Notes under the pieces: model-generated
Told to the model about the DNA's origin: nothing
Seen by the model: only the letters and a program-made list of their open reading frames with translations
Database searches by the model: none
Made by a program: the position numbers and the translations under genes
Shown: positions 4,713 through 6,175 of the stretch, in pieces
Layout of the letters: every line of letters starts with the position of its first letter
Position numbering within the stretch: the first letter of the stretch is position 1
Assembly (NCBI GenBank): GCA_964344485.1
Contig: CAYFNF010000017.1
Location: 1-6,175, forward strand
Source of the DNA: CAYFNF01 sp964344485
GTDB taxonomy: Bacteria > Patescibacteriota > Patescibacteriia > UBA9570 > XYC2-FULL-38-9
DNA: 6,175 nt
Reading direction: 5' to 3'

Positions 4713-6175
4713 ATGGAAGTTGAACTGCTGGAAATCCGTGATTTTCTCGCTGCCCACCCTCCATTCGACCTGCTGCCGGAAGCGGTGCTGGAACGACTGG
4801 TCGCAGCCCTGGAGATCAGCTACTACCGTAAAGGAGACGTCATCATCAAACCCGGCGACCCCTGCCGCCACTGGTATGTGGTGCGTTCGGGAGCGGTGGA
4901 GATAACCTCGGAACAAAACCGGGTCGTGGCCCGCCAGGGTGAGGGTGAGGTTTTCGCGCATCGGGCCATTCTGGGAGGCGGTGTCGCCAACAACCGCTAC
5001 CTGGCCATCGAAGACTGCCTTATCTACCGTCTGGAAGCGGACATATTCAACCGGATGTTGGATCAGCACCCCAACTTTTCCTGGTTTTTCGGGGCTACGG
5101 TGGGGGAAAAACTTCGAGACGCCGCCAGCCGCGTCACCCTGACGGATGGCGGAACCAACGTCGGCTTTCTCTCCACCATGGTCAACGACCTGATCACCCG
5201 TAAAGCGGTGACCATGGATGTTGGCAACNNNNNNNNNNNNNNNNNNNNNNNNNNNNNNNNNNNNNNNNNNNNNNNNNNNNNNNNNNNNNNNNNNNNNNNN
5301 NNNNNNNNNNNNNNNNNNNNNNNNNNNNNCTCTCCCTGGATACCCAGGCAAAGCGGGTCATGACCAAAAAAACTCCGCACCATCGACGCTAGCGAGTGGA
5401 GTTTTTCGGCCATCATGACCATGACCCGGCACAATATCCACCATATCCCGGTGTTAAAAGACGGCAAACCCTTGGGGGTTCTGACCTATAACGATATCCA
5501 CTCTGCCCAGAACACCTCTTGTGTCCATATGGTGGGTGAGACCACCAAATGCGACAGCATTACTGAATTGCAGGAGATAACCAAGCGCATTCCCAAGCTT
5601 GTTGGTCAACTGGTCAATTATGGCGGCAGCGCCGACGCCGTCGGCCATCTGGTGACGACGGTGGGTGGCGCGGTTNNNNNNNNNNATGTTTGGCTTGCCG
5701 CCGGTTCCCAGGGCAGGCAGGAGCAGTCCGCGCTGTCCGACCAGGACAACTGCATATTGATCGACGACGCCTACAGCGAAAAAAAGCACGGCGAATATTT
5801 CAAGGTCTTGACCGAATTCGTCTGCGACGGGCTGGACAAGATCGGCTACACCTTCTGTCCGGGGAAGATGATGGCCAACAACCCCGCCTGGCGGATGACC
5901 TTGAAGGGATGGCGTAAAACCTTCAAACAGTGGATCGGCTCCCCGGAACCGAAATCCTTGATGCTAACCAGCGTTTTTTTAGATCTACGTCCGGTATACG
6001 GGGCCGATGAGCTGTTTGACGACCTCTGGGACTACGTACTGCGCCGGGGGAAGAAAAACCGTATCTATCTGGCCCATCTGGCGGCCAACGCCGTCACCCG
6101 TCACCCCCCTTTGGGGTTTTTCCGCAATTTTGTCTTGATCCGTGGCGGCTCCCACAACCGCACCCTGGACTTGAA
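4713..6175 (+). CDS. DUF294 signalling protein: cNMP-like, CBS and nucleotidyltransferase-like domains (partial, gapped, frameshifted)
   Basis: A cytoplasmic multidomain protein of the kind often found beside VC_2705-type symporters; its biochemical function is not established. Residues 1-172 (4713-5228) include a cyclic-nucleotide-binding-like domain (about 15-135). After the gap, frame 2 reads LSLDTQAKRVMTKK, then frame 0 continues TIDASEWSFSAIMTMTRHNIHHIPV, the second CBS domain, up to 5675. After the 10-N gap comes the nucleotidyltransferase-like motif GSQGRQEQSALSDQDN, then the DUF294 C-terminal domain (PPLGFFRNFVLIRGGSHNRTLDL), which runs off the window. The first CBS domain is presumably in the gap. 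The frames join if one A is removed from the A7 run at 5366-5372, so an indel or sequencing error is likely. The start is supported by AAGGA (4701-4705) 7 nt before the ATG. It is probably a separate transcription unit from the symporter. Confidence 0.87.
5229..5329. other. assembly gap of 101 N inside the DUF294 gene
   Basis: A run of 101 undetermined bases falls between the cNMP-like domain and the second CBS domain. The sequence before it is in frame 0 of the window and the sequence just after is in frame 2, so the N count cannot be trusted for frame. The first CBS domain should lie here. Confidence 0.98.
5356..5420. repeat. imperfect inverted repeat resembling a bidirectional terminator inside the CBS domain
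   Basis: GGTCATGA (5356-5363) pairs with TCATGACC (5413-5420), and AAAAACTCC (5368-5376) pairs with GGAGTTTTT (5398-5406). The A-run, GC stem and T-run together look like a bidirectional terminator hairpin. The same bases encode conserved CBS residues (VMT, AIMTMTRHNIHHIPV), so it is coding DNA. It spans the A7 run where the frame breaks. Confidence 0.55.
5676..5685. other. assembly gap of 10 N inside the DUF294 gene
   Basis: Ten N separate TTVGGAV from VWLAAGSQGR. Both sides are in frame 0, but family members have roughly twenty or more residues between these points, so the true gap is probably larger than ten bases. Confidence 0.95.

Noticed and set aside
5366..5373. A-AAA-AAC slippery site for programmed -1 frameshifting in the DUF294 gene
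   Set aside because: The required shift is +1 (skip one base), so a -1 slip would lead into the wrong frame.

Overview
The window carries four protein genes, two pairs of regulatory dyads, a palindromic repeat element and two assembly gaps. The gene content and moderately GC-rich coding DNA suggest a Gram-negative bacterium. Known genomes with a DUF4212 / solute:sodium symporter pair of this type plus a DUF294 protein include proteobacteria and Desulfuromonas/Geobacter-like Desulfobacterota. I lean towards the latter from memory of the symporter sequence, but the window does not prove it. The runs of N show this is a draft or metagenomic assembly.

Layout. Bases 1-157 are AT-rich and hold no gene I can support. 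An oxyR-type peroxide sensor lies on the minus strand (158-1117), with a possible promoter at 1174-1202. Next is a 1.2 kb stretch without a convincing protein gene (1139-2324), which is not empty. It holds two pairs of a 15-bp dyad (GTTMCC-N3-SGTAAC) at 1261-1306 and 2100-2144. It also holds a near-perfect sigma-54 promoter (1576-1591), a string of hairpins and a strong intrinsic terminator (2027-2063). Together these suggest a sigma-54-dependent RNA of about 460 nt. A weaker sigma-54-like element (2244-2259) lies just before the next operon.

The plus-strand operon 2325-4415 encodes a small DUF4212 membrane subunit and a 606-residue solute:sodium symporter of the VC_2705 / acetate-permease type. 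They are 6 nt apart and end at a terminator (4448-4483). A 176-bp MITE-like nested palindrome (4498-4673) separates this operon from a DUF294 signalling protein (cyclic-nucleotide-binding-like domain, CBS domains, nucleotidyltransferase-like domain). That gene starts at 4713, is interrupted by two gaps and an apparent frameshift at an A7 run, and runs off the window end.

How the genes may work together: the symporter pair probably imports a short carboxylate such as acetate with sodium. The DUF294 protein is a recurrent genomic neighbour of such symporters and is thought to sense a metabolic signal. The matching dyad pairs, each lying upstream of a sigma-54-like promoter, look like enhancer sites for one unseen sigma-54 activator controlling both the symporter operon and the candidate RNA. 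OxyR is probably an independent oxidative-stress gene.
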